This document shows positions 1 to 9,789 of a stretch of 64,000 bases of DNA, piece by piece. Source of the stretch: Bacteroidota bacterium. GTDB lineage: Bacteria; Bacteroidota; Bacteroidia; NS11-12g; UBA955. The translations under genes and the position numbers were made by a program. Positions within the stretch are counted from its first letter, which is position 1. Every line of letters starts with the position of its first letter. The stretch spans positions 124,001 through 188,000 of the forward strand of contig SYIL01000004.1 in NCBI GenBank assembly GCA_005798825.1. Direction: 5' to 3'. Below the pieces are notes generated by a model. That model was not told the DNA's origin, did not search any database, and worked only from the letters and a program-made list of their open reading frames with translations.

Positions 1-38
1 TGATTGAACGATTGAGAGAAATTGGATTGGCCAATTAG
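1..38 (+). CDS. C-terminal end of a truncated upstream gene (…IERLREIGLAN*), product unknown
   Basis: Open frame from base 3 to TAG at 36-38; not in the ORF track because it is truncated by the window edge. Confidence 0.4.
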   Translation, partial: IERLREIGLAN

Positions 39-48
39 TTTCGCAAGG

Positions 49-567
49 CTATAAAAATAAATTTTTCAATTCTTGTGCCTCTTCGGGTTTCATTTTTCCG
101 GCAAGAATGAGTCTTACTTGACGTCGACGCAGTGCGCCTTCAAATTTTTGTTTTTCTTCATCAGATTGTGGTACCAATTCAGGAACTGTAATGGGTGTAT
201 GCTTGTTGTCTAGGGCAACAAAAGTGTAGTACGCTTCGTTGCTTTTTATTTTTTTCCCCTTGGGCAAATTCTCGGAAAATACTTCAATAAAAACTTCCAT
301 ACTACTATTAAAAGATCTTGTAACATAAGACGTTAGGGTAACTACATCTCCTAGATGAATGCTTTCTTTAAACGAAACACTATCGACCGAAGCAGTTACA
401 ACAATATGGTTGCTATGTTTTTGAGCAGAAATGGCAGCACAAATATCCATCCAATGTAAAAGCCTGCCCCCCATTAAATTGGTAAGCGTATTGGTATCGT
501 TGGGAAGAACCAATTCGTTCATGACTGTGCGTGAATCGGATGGGTGTTTTGGCGTAGTTTTTTCCAT
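49..567 (-). CDS. acyl-CoA thioesterase (hotdog fold)
   Basis: 172 aa; NLMGGRLLHWMDICAAISAQKHS...VVTASVDSVSFKESIHLGDVVTL typical of acyl-CoA thioesterases. Confidence 0.88.
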   Translation of the reverse strand: MEKTTPKHPSDSRTVMNELVLPNDTNTLTNLMGGRLLHWMDICAAISAQKHSNHIVVTASVDSVSFKESIHLGDVVTLTSYVTRSFNSSMEVFIEVFSENLPKGKKIKSNEAYYTFVALDNKHTPITVPELVPQSDEEKQKFEGALRRRQVRLILAGKMKPEEAQELKNLFL

Positions 568-638
568 GATAGTTTTTTATTTGCAAAAAAAAAGGAAAGA
601 TTCGATCTTTCCCTTCAAATATCGTTTAAAATTGTCTG

Positions 639-896
639 TTACGCTTGACCTACAACAGAAACAAAACTTCTGCCTTGTTTGCTTTTACGAAACAGCACAA
701 CACCGTCTGTCAATGCAAATAATGTATGGTCTTTACCGAGTCCAACATTGACATCAGGATGATGCAATGTGCCACGTTGACGAACAATAATATTACCGGA
801 TTTTACAATCTGACCACCAAATATTTTTACTCCTAAGCGTTTGCTGTGCGATTCTCTTCCGTTTTTGGTGCTACCAGCCCCTTTTTTGTGTGCCAT
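639..896 (-). CDS. rpmA: 50S ribosomal protein L27
   Basis: [29 protein letters not shown]...[10 protein letters not shown] signature. Confidence 0.98.
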   Translation of the reverse strand: MAHKKGAGSTKNGRESHSKRLGVKIFGGQIVKSGNIIVRQRGTLHHPDVNVGLGKDHTLFALTDGVVLFRKSKQGRSFVSVVGQA

Positions 897-909
897 GGTG
901 TGTAAGTGC

Positions 910-1221
910 TTATTTTGTTTGGATGGATTCTATTTTTAACAAGGTGTGAAAATGGCGAAACCCATTCTTTTTGGTATACCCTTTTCTGCGTTTCTTTTTA
1001 AAAACCAAAACTTTGTCACCTTTGCTGTGCTCTTTTACCGTAGCGGTAACCGAGGCACCTGCAACGGTTGGTGCGCCAACATAAATTTTCTCGCCACCGA
1101 GCATGAATACTTTATCAAACTCAATGGTTGTTCCAGTATCGGCTTGAAGTCGATTAACAACCAGGTGTTTATTTTCTTCTACTCTATATTGCCTTCCGGC
1201 TATTTCAACTATGGCGTACAT
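910..1221 (-). CDS. rplU: 50S ribosomal protein L21
   Basis: [25 protein letters not shown]...[20 protein letters not shown]; directly upstream of rpmA. Confidence 0.98.
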   Translation of the reverse strand: MYAIVEIAGRQYRVEENKHLVVNRLQADTGTTIEFDKVFMLGGEKIYVGAPTVAGASVTATVKEHSKGDKVLVFKKKRRKGYTKKNGFRHFHTLLKIESIQTK

Positions 1222-1239
1222 GACTTATCAATTGGGCTG

Positions 1240-1270
1240 CAAAGATAGCAAAAAGCAACAAATCTCGAAA
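1240..1270 (-). promoter_or_regulatory. Bacteroidota-type promoter for rplU-rpmA (TTTC-N19-TATCTTTG)
   Basis: On the minus strand the -7 element TATCTTTG (1247-1240) fits TAnnTTTG, with TTTC at 1270-1267 and a 19-nt spacer. Confidence 0.55.
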
Positions 1271-1442
1271 CTTTTTATTAAAAAATTCACAACTTTAATG
1301 CGCAACCTTTCAATATTAGCAGAGGATGCTTCTTGAACTCCGGAGAAATGGCCATGAGGGTAATCTAGAATGCGTTTTATTTATTAGACAGCGAAAAAAA
1401 TGGTGGTTAACGTTTTGTCGAGACAAAATATATTTGTATTTG

Positions 1443-3167
1443 ATGAAAAGCACAATTTTTTTTGGAATATTTACAGCAATTGGTTCTGTTTTATATGCCC
1501 AAACCGGTAAAAATGGATTTGAAAATTCGTCACGAGATGTGACTACCCAGTTCAAACCCAAGCTCATCACAGCTTCGAAGTTGTTGTTGGAACCAATGGT
1601 TCCTCGCTCAGAAAATCCAAAAATTGGCGTAAAATTCGAAACCCCTGAATTGCTTTGGAATACCCGTAAAATTACCCGTCCAATTGTTCCAGAGAAACTA
1701 AAAGACAAATCTTCAGATTCTGTATACCTATCAAATTATGCGCGCTTTGGAGGGGGTAATTATGGTCATATGTTGGGTGAATTGTTCTTGAGTAATCCAA
1801 GCAATTCAAATTACAGTTACAGTTTCAGTGGCATGCACCTCAGCGCGAGTCCTGCGAATTCAAAAAGGGCATTTTCTGACAACCGTTTTCAGTTACAAGG
1901 CGCTAAATATTTTGAGAATGCGGGTATTGAAACAAAAATATTCTATAACCGCAATAAAATAAATTATTTTGCCAAAGACAGTCTTTACAAAACCCCTGAA
2001 GCGAATAGTATGTTTCAATCAGGTAAGATTAGCGAAAATTATGGAATGGGTATTGATTACAATTACATCGGAAAAAATCGTTTGCCCAGTTTGCAAACAG
2101 GGATAGGTGCGCAGGGGTTTAGAACCGATTTGAACCAACACGAAATGGAATTCAATGGCTATTTTAACTCGTTCACAACGCTCAAAAAAAACACCTTTGG
2201 CATCAACCTAAGTGGCACTTATATTCAAATGAGACAACCCTTGGTTTTGCAAACAACGCAGTATTATACCAATAGCCAACTTTTTTTTGATGCCTTTCCC
2301 TATATTAAATTCTCACATGATCCTTCACAATTGAATGTAAAAATTGGTGCATTGGTTACGCTTTGGAACCGCAATACTGATCCTGGGACAGTAAAAAAAC
2401 AATTTTTCATTAATCCATACTTAGAAATTGAAAAGAATTTGACGGGTCTGAATTTGGTGGTTTATGGAGGAATTGACGGTGGTCTCAAAAAGAATAGTCT
2501 ACGACGACTTAATTCCGTAATGCCATTTTCTTATGACTCGGTCAGCATTTTAAATTCGTATGAACAAATTAATGGGTATGTCGGCATCAAGGGCAAAATA
2601 AATCAGAATGCAGAGTTCTCACTCGATTTTGGGGGAAACTCTTCTTCCGACGCGGCACTGGTTGTTTCCGCATCAGATTCCAGCTTCGTGGGTGCAACAA
2701 AAACTGCCTATACCGACTCCTTGGGATCTTTACAATTTGTATATGTAGACATGAACAGTATCTATTTTCGAACGCTCATAAAATATAGGATTGGAGAACA
2801 CTTGAAAATCTCCGCCAGTGCGAAGCTCATGAATAATACCCCCCAAAATATGGATTACGCTTGGCACATCCCCAATTTTACATACAATGTAAATGCACAG
2901 TATTACTGGGGAAATCATCTTGAATTAGAATTGGGTTTGGATGGTATAGGGAAAAGATTCAACCAGATTTACCGTCAAGGGGTTCGGGTCAACAAGGAAA
3001 TTCCAGGATTCATAGACCTCCACGCAAGACTCGATTACAGGATATCTGGAAAAGGTAGAATTTGGATTCAAGGTTCCAATTTGCTGAATACACAATATCA
3101 ACAATGGTTTGGGTATAAAAACTTCGGATTGTGCATAATTGGGGGTATTTCACTGTCTTTGTTCTAA
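1443..3167 (+). CDS. outer-membrane beta-barrel protein, TonB-dependent-receptor C-terminal-like without an obvious plug domain
   Basis: Signal peptide if started at 1443 (MKSTIFFGIFTAIGSVLYAQ); beta-rich repeats; C-terminal GKGRIWIQGSNLLNTQYQQWFGYKNFGLCIIGGISLSLF ends in F. Confidence 0.7.
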   Translation: MKSTIFFGIFTAIGSVLYAQTGKNGFENSSRDVTTQFKPKLITASKLLLEPMVPRSENPKIGVKFETPELLWNTRKITRPIVPEKLKDKSSDSVYLSNYARFGGGNYGHMLGELFLSNPSNSNYSYSFSGMHLSASPANSKRAFSDNRFQLQGAKYFENAGIETKIFYNRNKINYFAKDSLYKTPEANSMFQSGKISENYGMGIDYNYIGKNRLPSLQTGIGAQGFRTDLNQHEMEFNGYFNSFTTLKKNTFGINLSGTYIQMRQPLVLQTTQYYTNSQLFFDAFPYIKFSHDPSQLNVKIGALVTLWNRNTDPGTVKKQFFINPYLEIEKNLTGLNLVVYGGIDGGLKKNSLRRLNSVMPFSYDSVSILNSYEQINGYVGIKGKINQNAEFSLDFGGNSSSDAALVVSASDSSFVGATKTAYTDSLGSLQFVYVDMNSIYFRTLIKYRIGEHLKISASAKLMNNTPQNMDYAWHIPNFTYNVNAQYYWGNHLELELGLDGIGKRFNQIYRQGVRVNKEIPGFIDLHARLDYRISGKGRIWIQGSNLLNTQYQQWFGYKNFGLCIIGGISLSLF

Positions 3168-3201
3168 TAATCGTCCCCCAAAAAAGATGTAATATTGATC
3201 C

Positions 3202-4446
3202 ATGAATAAGGCCGCAGTAATCGCATCAGTAGTTCAAGTATTGCACAAACATGAATGTGCTGTTTTGCCAGGCTTTGGGGCCTTTATTTTGCGAAAAAAT
3301 GTAGGAATCGCCAATCCCTTTTCAGGCCAAATCAAACCCTCATCTCATGTGGTGTATTTCAATGCTGATATTCAGGAAGATGATGGATTGGTTGCCAATT
3401 ATTTAAAAGAGTCGGAAGGATTGACTTTTAAACAGGCATCCCGCCAGATTGCAGATTTTTTTGAAGCTATTCAACAAGAATGTGTCAAGAGCCATTCTTG
3501 TTCTCTACAACCCTTGGGAAATTTTCATCTCAGTGCCAAGGGAGATTTGTTTTTTTTGGCAAATCCAGATACCAATTTTAGTAAATCTACTTTTGGATTG
3601 CCCAATTTTACCTGGCAATGGAGCGATTCACCGATTGTAACTCAGAGTACGCATCAAAATGAACCAAGGAGCACCGCCGAATTTAAAACCCATACGGGTG
3701 CTTCTCCGATTTCAGACAAACAGGATGAACTGATTTTTAATGCGCCAAAAAATCCAGATTCTGTTTTATTGGTCCCTGATGTAAGCGTTGAGAATGCTGC
3801 AAGTGATGGTGTTTTTAAACCTAAAAATATTCACCAAAGACCTGGATTGGTTTGGAGAATCGCGGCATCTTTTGCCATAATTAGTATTGGCGCTGGTATC
3901 TTGTTGTCAGTGGCACAAATTTGGTCTGTGGCTACAGATTCGTATTTCGCATCGTTTATGCCATTTGAAAATCCAGAGTCTGGGGCGCTTTCCGTTCAAT
4001 TACAGGAAATTAATAAGCGAATCAATGCAATAGAGTCGAATTCATTGCCAAAAAACACCGCAATAGAAGCGCATGATCAATCGACAAAGATGGTTGAGAA
4101 CGTATCGGAATTGAAACCCAAAAACACCCCCTACCATACATTACAATTTGCAACTGGCAATGAGGGGATTGCCGCTTTTAAAGAAAATTTGCGAAAGCAA
4201 AAAGGGAAATACAATGTGATTGGCGGCAGTTATATTACTGCTGATTTAGGGCTGAAAGAATGTTTGTTGTGGCAACGAATTGGGGTGGATGCATGCTTGG
4301 TTGCAGTCAAAAATTCTATCCTCAACAAGGTAGTGATTGGAAGGTTTGACAATGCCAAATCTGCATCAGATTTTGCTGAAACAATAAAAATTATGCCTAC
4401 TGGCACATTGTCAGTGAATGAAATAGCGTTAGAATGGAATAAATAA
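3202..4446 (+). CDS. HU-like (CCDC81-type) domain plus TM plus SPOR-like domain protein
   Basis: N-term LHKHECAVLPGFGAFILRKN...QIKPSSHVVYFNADIQEDDGLVANYL; central TM near residue 225; C-term GSYITADLGLKECLLWQRIGVDACLV..IGRFDNAKSASDFAETI resembles SPOR. Confidence 0.75.
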   Translation: MNKAAVIASVVQVLHKHECAVLPGFGAFILRKNVGIANPFSGQIKPSSHVVYFNADIQEDDGLVANYLKESEGLTFKQASRQIADFFEAIQQECVKSHSCSLQPLGNFHLSAKGDLFFLANPDTNFSKSTFGLPNFTWQWSDSPIVTQSTHQNEPRSTAEFKTHTGASPISDKQDELIFNAPKNPDSVLLVPDVSVENAASDGVFKPKNIHQRPGLVWRIAASFAIISIGAGILLSVAQIWSVATDSYFASFMPFENPESGALSVQLQEINKRINAIESNSLPKNTAIEAHDQSTKMVENVSELKPKNTPYHTLQFATGNEGIAAFKENLRKQKGKYNVIGGSYITADLGLKECLLWQRIGVDACLVAVKNSILNKVVIGRFDNAKSASDFAETIKIMPTGTLSVNEIALEWNK

Positions 4447-5282
4447 TGGCCCATTACGAAATCGAAAACGAGTTAAAAACCACCTTGGAACAGCGAGTAG
4501 TTTCATGGCTTATTAGCATTGTAGCCAGCGCACTCATTCTATTTATCTTGTATTTTGCCCATATTAGTATTCCCAATCCCCCTTTTGAAAATAAAAAAGG
4601 GGTTCTAGAATTAGATTTTGGAATGATTGAAGATCCAAGTTTTGGAAGACCTACCGATGGCGGGCCTTCACCCAATCCACCAAAAATTGGAGGCAATCCT
4701 TCTCAGGGTCCACAAACCAACCAAATGCCAAGCGGAGGTCAAGGAGAAATTGTTACAAATGAAGCAGACCAGAGTGTAGCGAATTTACCACCTATAGATC
4801 CGCCTACTTCTGATCGACCTGCAAGCGAAAATCCAAAAATTAAAGTTGATTTCAGCAAAATCGGCAAACGCAACGGAAAAGGGGGCGAAGGAGATCCCAA
4901 TGGCCTTAAAAATGGTATTGGTAGCACGGGATCTGGAAAAGGGGGCAACAAAGGGGGGGTGACAGGAAATTATGGAGATCGCGTCACCACCAACAAAGGC
5001 AAAGGATTGTTCAGCCACAAATTTGGGAACTATGACCTCAATTCAACTGTTGATAAAGTTGATGCTGACGGCGTTGGACCAATTGTTGCAAGAGTCAGTG
5101 TTGATTGCAACGGCATCTGGAAAGTAACAGGTTGGAATGCGACAGGTACAAACTATAGCGGTTCCGATCCCAATATGAAAATGGTATTTACCGATTTTTT
5201 ACGGAGGTCACACTTTACCAGAACTGGGGATAAATGTCCAGAAAGCGCCTTGGTTACCCTCAATATTAAAAAGACCTATTAA
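4446..5282 (+). CDS. TonB-like energy transducer-type periplasmic protein (single N-terminal TM, Pro/Gly-rich linker)
   Basis: N-in TM VVSWLISIVASALILFILYFA; PNPP/GGNPSQGP linker; Gly-rich GKGGEGDPNGLKNGIGSTGSGKGGNKGG; C-term domain ending in LNIKKTY. Confidence 0.55.
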   Translation: MAHYEIENELKTTLEQRVVSWLISIVASALILFILYFAHISIPNPPFENKKGVLELDFGMIEDPSFGRPTDGGPSPNPPKIGGNPSQGPQTNQMPSGGQGEIVTNEADQSVANLPPIDPPTSDRPASENPKIKVDFSKIGKRNGKGGEGDPNGLKNGIGSTGSGKGGNKGGVTGNYGDRVTTNKGKGLFSHKFGNYDLNSTVDKVDADGVGPIVARVSVDCNGIWKVTGWNATGTNYSGSDPNMKMVFTDFLRRSHFTRTGDKCPESALVTLNIKKTY

Positions 5283-5284
5283 CA

Positions 5285-6592
5285 ATGCCGGGCTTTGCCT
5301 CGTATCAGGATTCAGTTGACTTCATGTATACACAATTGCCAATGTATCATAATATTGGTAAAATCGCCTACAAGGAAGACATTGACAACACCCTCAAACT
5401 ATTAGAAAAACTTGGAAACCCCCATTTGAATCGAAAATGGATTCATGTGGCTGGTACGAATGGAAAAGGATCTGTTTCGAGTATGTTATCGGCAACACTC
5501 AGCCAACATGGGTACAAAACTGGCTTATATACCTCTCCACACTTACTTGATTTTCGTGAGCGTATTCGAATAGATGGCGTTTGTATTTCCGAAGCGACAG
5601 TGTTGTCATTTGTTAATTTAGTGTATGATGATATCTTAGTCATCCAACCCTCTTTTTTTGAAATTACGGTGGCTTTGGCTTTTTATCATTTTAACAAAGA
5701 GAATATAGATATTGGCATTATCGAAGTGGGCTTGGGTGGACGACTCGATAGCACAAACGTCATTACCCCTATCCTTTCGGTTATTACCAATATATCCTAC
5801 GACCATACCGATATGTTGGGGAATACACTTACTTTAATTGCTTCAGAAAAGGCGGGTATTGTAAAATCGGGAATTCCTCTAGCCATCGGTCCAATGGTCC
5901 AGGAGCCGAGGAATGTGATACATAGAATCGCCAAAGAAAGAGCTTCTAAAGTATATGAAACCATTCCTGTAGATCGTGGTTTTGAGAGAAGTTTGTCGCT
6001 TAAAGGCGACTATCAAAAAGAAAATATCCAAACTTTTTCGAATGCACTTGAGGCCTTAAAAGACTTGTATTTTCCCATTAAACGCTCCTTGGTGATCAAC
6101 GCTCTTTCTTCGATTAATCAATTAACAGGGTTAAGGGGTCGTTGGGAAATAGCAGATTCCTTTCCATTGGTTATTGCCGATATTGCCCATAACGAGCAAG
6201 GGGTAAGAGCCGTTGTAGAGCAACTCGCATGTGTTCTTTTGGAAAAACAAACATGGTTATTTGAACAATCCGTCGCAGGAAATCGTTTGGTTGGGGAATC
6301 CAAGATTCACTTTGTTTGGGGAATGGTATCTGATAAAGACCGCGCTTCTATTCTTGCATTATTGCCCTTAGACGGGGTGTATTATTTCTGCAAACCGAGC
6401 GTTCTAAGAGGCTATGATGCTGAAAAATTGAGTGGAGAGGCACATTTGCTGGGATTGCAAGGCAAGGCTTTTGGTTCTGTAGTCGAAGCGCTTCGGTCGG
6501 CATATTCTGCAGCCTCTTTGCAAGATATTATTTACATTGGCGGAAGCACGTTTGTAGTTGCTGACGCCTTGCCATGGATTGATGCAAAATAA
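5285..6592 (+). CDS. folC: bifunctional folylpolyglutamate synthase/dihydrofolate synthase
   Basis: HVAGTNGKGSVSSMLSATLSQHGYKTGLYTSPHLLDFRERI and EVGLGGRLDSTNVI motifs. Confidence 0.96.
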   Translation: MPGFASYQDSVDFMYTQLPMYHNIGKIAYKEDIDNTLKLLEKLGNPHLNRKWIHVAGTNGKGSVSSMLSATLSQHGYKTGLYTSPHLLDFRERIRIDGVCISEATVLSFVNLVYDDILVIQPSFFEITVALAFYHFNKENIDIGIIEVGLGGRLDSTNVITPILSVITNISYDHTDMLGNTLTLIASEKAGIVKSGIPLAIGPMVQEPRNVIHRIAKERASKVYETIPVDRGFERSLSLKGDYQKENIQTFSNALEALKDLYFPIKRSLVINALSSINQLTGLRGRWEIADSFPLVIADIAHNEQGVRAVVEQLACVLLEKQTWLFEQSVAGNRLVGESKIHFVWGMVSDKDRASILALLPLDGVYYFCKPSVLRGYDAEKLSGEAHLLGLQGKAFGSVVEALRSAYSAASLQDIIYIGGSTFVVADALPWIDAK

Positions 6593-6670
6593 TAAATCAA
6601 CTTTCGTTCTCTCAGTCGACGCTTTTGATTTCAATGGCACCTGGACCGAGGTTTTGTAGGGTAAATTCGG

Positions 6671-8584
6671 CTATCGTACCCCATTCATTAACTTTAGCAA
6701 TTTGCCGCTGATTAAAAACAACATCAAAGAAGCCAATCCTGCCATAATCACAAAGACCATAAAAAAGTCATAAAGGGTTTCTATTTTCACAAAAAATACA
6801 GGTTTCTGGGGTTTTAAATTCCACGTTTGTACAAGCTCTTCTTTCGACACCACTTTTTTACCTCCAACCGTTGAAACCTTGTCTACGGAATCATGGGTGA
6901 GCAACAAAGTATCATTCAACATAAGTGCCCGGTCAAAATATTTATTGTTTGATTTGATAACCCTCAAGTGGTAGTTAGAAACTTTGATGGTTTTGCTTGT
7001 GTCTAAAGAAGAATAAACCAAGCTATCAGACAATGTATCTTTTGATTTGATACATCGAATATTCACAGCTTTGAGTTCTTGGGTCCCTTTTGGGTCGGCC
7101 TTCCAAACAGAATCATGGAGAGTGTTATTATAAAAAACTGCCATTACGGAGGAGTCGGTTTTGGGTGTGAATACTTTTTCAATCTTCACCTCTTCAGGGT
7201 ATAATGCACTTAATGTACCCGCCAATTTATTGGCTGCGGCCGTAGACAAAAACCAAACACCCATTAATAATGACGCCAATTTTACGGGTGCCAATTTATT
7301 AACCATAGACAATCCTATGGGTGACAAACACAATTCACCGAAGGTATGAATGGTGTATAAACTCACAAGCCAAACCATGCTCAATTTTGTACTTGGATCA
7401 ATGCCCTTTACTCCAAATGCAATGACCAAATAACCAATGGCCAACAAAAACAAACCCAATGCCTGTTTAAATGGGGAGGCGGGCTCCATATTTTTGTTTC
7501 CTAACCAGCCCCATAGCCACACAAACAATGGCGCAAATATCACAATCGCAACGGCATTGATGCTTTGAAAAAATGAAGTTGGAACAGTACTTCCAAATAA
7601 CGTTCTATCGGTTTGTTCCTCGGCAAAATAGGTTAAAGAAGCTCCTGCTTGCTCGAAAGCGGCCCAGAAGAAAATAACAAAAAATGCAGCAATATAAATA
7701 ACCCAAATCCTTTGGCGTTCTATTTTACTCAAACTAGGATCTGTAATGATATATCCGGGGGCGGCGATGGTTAAAGAGAATATAAAACAGGCAATAAGAT
7801 CCATTTCAAACTGAAAGAAAAATAGAGCAAACAATCCTGCAAATACTGAAATCCAAACCAACATTGCACTGGTATTGGCGGGTGCTGACGGATCAGCGGT
7901 CTTAATTTCACGCACCGAATTTGGCTTGTCTCCTATTTGTTCACCTTCAGGAGTAACGATATACTTGTTTTTCAAAGAAATAAACAACGCCAAACTTAAA
8001 CACATGCCAAGACAGGCAAGCAGAAATCCCCAACGGAAATCAGCGGCATTGCCAGTATCACCTAAATAACCACAAAATAAAGGGGCAATAAACGCACCTA
8101 AATTGATTCCCATATAGAAAATTGTGAAGGCGGAATCTACCCGTTTGTCTCCAGCTGGATACAATTGACCCACCATTGTTGAAATATTGGGCTTAAAGAA
8201 TCCATTGCCCAAAATTAAAAATCCCAATCCTGTGAACATTAAGGGTGCTGCAATGTCTATTTCTTGGTAAAATGTACCGGCAAAAAACATAAACAGTTGT
8301 CCGATTGCCATCAAAATCCCCCCAATAATAATGGATTTGCGATTTCCCCAATAGCGATCAGCCAAATACCCACCCAACAATGGGGTTAAATACACAAGCC
8401 CTGTATAACTTCCATATATTTGAGAGCCAAGGGCTTTGTCAAACAACAAGGCTTTGGTCATAAATAAAACAAATAGGGCACGCATCCCATAATAACTGAA
8501 CCGTTCCCACATTTCAGTTACGAACAGAACATACAGCCCCTTTGGGTGTGCTTTGGAATTTGATTGACCTTTATTGTTGTCCAT
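6671..8584 (-). CDS. POT-family peptide MFS transporter with a C-terminal periplasmic insertion
   Basis: FVTEMWERFSYYGMRALFVLF, GGYLADRYWGNRKSI, FFWAAFEQAGASLTYFAEEQTDR (POT/PTR motifs). Confidence 0.95.
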   Translation of the reverse strand: MDNNKGQSNSKAHPKGLYVLFVTEMWERFSYYGMRALFVLFMTKALLFDKALGSQIYGSYTGLVYLTPLLGGYLADRYWGNRKSIIIGGILMAIGQLFMFFAGTFYQEIDIAAPLMFTGLGFLILGNGFFKPNISTMVGQLYPAGDKRVDSAFTIFYMGINLGAFIAPLFCGYLGDTGNAADFRWGFLLACLGMCLSLALFISLKNKYIVTPEGEQIGDKPNSVREIKTADPSAPANTSAMLVWISVFAGLFALFFFQFEMDLIACFIFSLTIAAPGYIITDPSLSKIERQRIWVIYIAAFFVIFFWAAFEQAGASLTYFAEEQTDRTLFGSTVPTSFFQSINAVAIVIFAPLFVWLWGWLGNKNMEPASPFKQALGLFLLAIGYLVIAFGVKGIDPSTKLSMVWLVSLYTIHTFGELCLSPIGLSMVNKLAPVKLASLLMGVWFLSTAAANKLAGTLSALYPEEVKIEKVFTPKTDSSVMAVFYNNTLHDSVWKADPKGTQELKAVNIRCIKSKDTLSDSLVYSSLDTSKTIKVSNYHLRVIKSNNKYFDRALMLNDTLLLTHDSVDKVSTVGGKKVVSKEELVQTWNLKPQKPVFFVKIETLYDFFMVFVIMAGLASLMLFLISGKLLKLMNGVR

Positions 8585-8700
8585 GATTTTTGTTTCTTAA
8601 TAAGCTTGCAAAATAGAAAGAAATTTTGAAATGTGGCATGTTATTCTGCATGATTTGTTTCTTTAGCGCGTAAAATGAATATTGATTTATGAGAAAGCCT

Positions 8701-8708
8701 TAAATTTG
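8701..8708 (+). promoter_or_regulatory. TAnnTTTG -7 element (TAAATTTG) upstream of lpxD
   Basis: Match 14 nt before the lpxD ATG; possible -33 ATTG at 8681-8684 with a short 16-nt spacer. Confidence 0.4.
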
Positions 8709-8721
8709 CAGTGTATAAACA

Positions 8722-9774
8722 ATGTTAACAGCTTTTGGTATATCAGATGAAATAGGAGGCTCTTATTCAAGCCACTTGATTGACTGTGCTATCAAACGAG
8801 CCTCAAAACTGGAAGACGGTAGCCCTGATGCACTTGGATTTTTTTCTAATCCAAAGTATGAACAAAGTTTGTATGACTCTTTATGCGGTGCGGTCATCGT
8901 TCCTTCTGATTTTATTCCCCAAAAGCCCGTTCGTGGCATTCTTATTCACCATGAGAATCCATATTTTGCCTTTTGTACCATACTATCCAACCATTTTAAC
9001 CCCAACCGACACAGAACAGGAATCGAGTCGTTAACCATTCATACATCTGTAAAATTGGCTTCAAATGTACATATTGCCCCAACGGTTTACATTGAGGAAG
9101 GCTCCGACATTGGCAGTCATTCTGTATTGTATCCCAATGTTTATATTGGCCGAAATGTTGTAATTGGTGAACATTGTGTAATATACCCAAATGCCGTAAT
9201 TTACGCAGATTGTGTTGTAGGAAACCATTGTATTATTCATGCTGGAGCGGTCATTGGATCAGATGGCTTTGGTTTTGCACCCGCCAATGGAAAATACGAA
9301 AAAATCCCCCAAATAGGCAATGTTATTTTGGGAGATTGGGTTGAAGTGGGTAGCAATTCCACCATTGATAGGGCTAGTTTGGGAAGTACGGTAATTAAAA
9401 CCGGTACCAAATTAGACAACCTAGTCCACATTGCTCACAATGTAGAAATTGGAGAACATACTGTTATTGCTGCACAAACCGGAATTGCTGGAAGTACAAA
9501 GATTGGTGGCCATTCTCAATTTGGAGGACAATCAGGTGCCGCTGGACATCTCAACATTGCTCCCCATACTTCTTTGGGAGCTCGGGGCGGACTCACTGGA
9601 AATATTACCTCTCCGAATCAAAGATTAACAGGAATGCCAGCAACTGATGTGCGCACCTTCCTAAAAAGTATTGCCAATACTCGCAGAATTCCCATAATTT
9701 TGGCTGAGATTGAGCAATTAAAAATTGAAATTGCGCTACTCAGTCAAAACATTGATCCAAACCAAACCAACTAA
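8722..9774 (+). CDS. lpxD: UDP-3-O-(3-hydroxymyristoyl)glucosamine N-acyltransferase
   Basis: Left-handed beta-helix hexapeptides; IGSDGFGFAPANGKYEKIPQIGNVILGDWVEVGSNSTIDRASLGSTVI. Confidence 0.97.
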   Translation: MLTAFGISDEIGGSYSSHLIDCAIKRASKLEDGSPDALGFFSNPKYEQSLYDSLCGAVIVPSDFIPQKPVRGILIHHENPYFAFCTILSNHFNPNRHRTGIESLTIHTSVKLASNVHIAPTVYIEEGSDIGSHSVLYPNVYIGRNVVIGEHCVIYPNAVIYADCVVGNHCIIHAGAVIGSDGFGFAPANGKYEKIPQIGNVILGDWVEVGSNSTIDRASLGSTVIKTGTKLDNLVHIAHNVEIGEHTVIAAQTGIAGSTKIGGHSQFGGQSGAAGHLNIAPHTSLGARGGLTGNITSPNQRLTGMPATDVRTFLKSIANTRRIPIILAEIEQLKIEIALLSQNIDPNQTN

Positions 9775-9789
9775 GTATAGTTCACAATA

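Noticed and set aside
1316-1708. 130-aa minus-strand ORF
   Set aside because: Antisense to the barrel gene signal region; no support.
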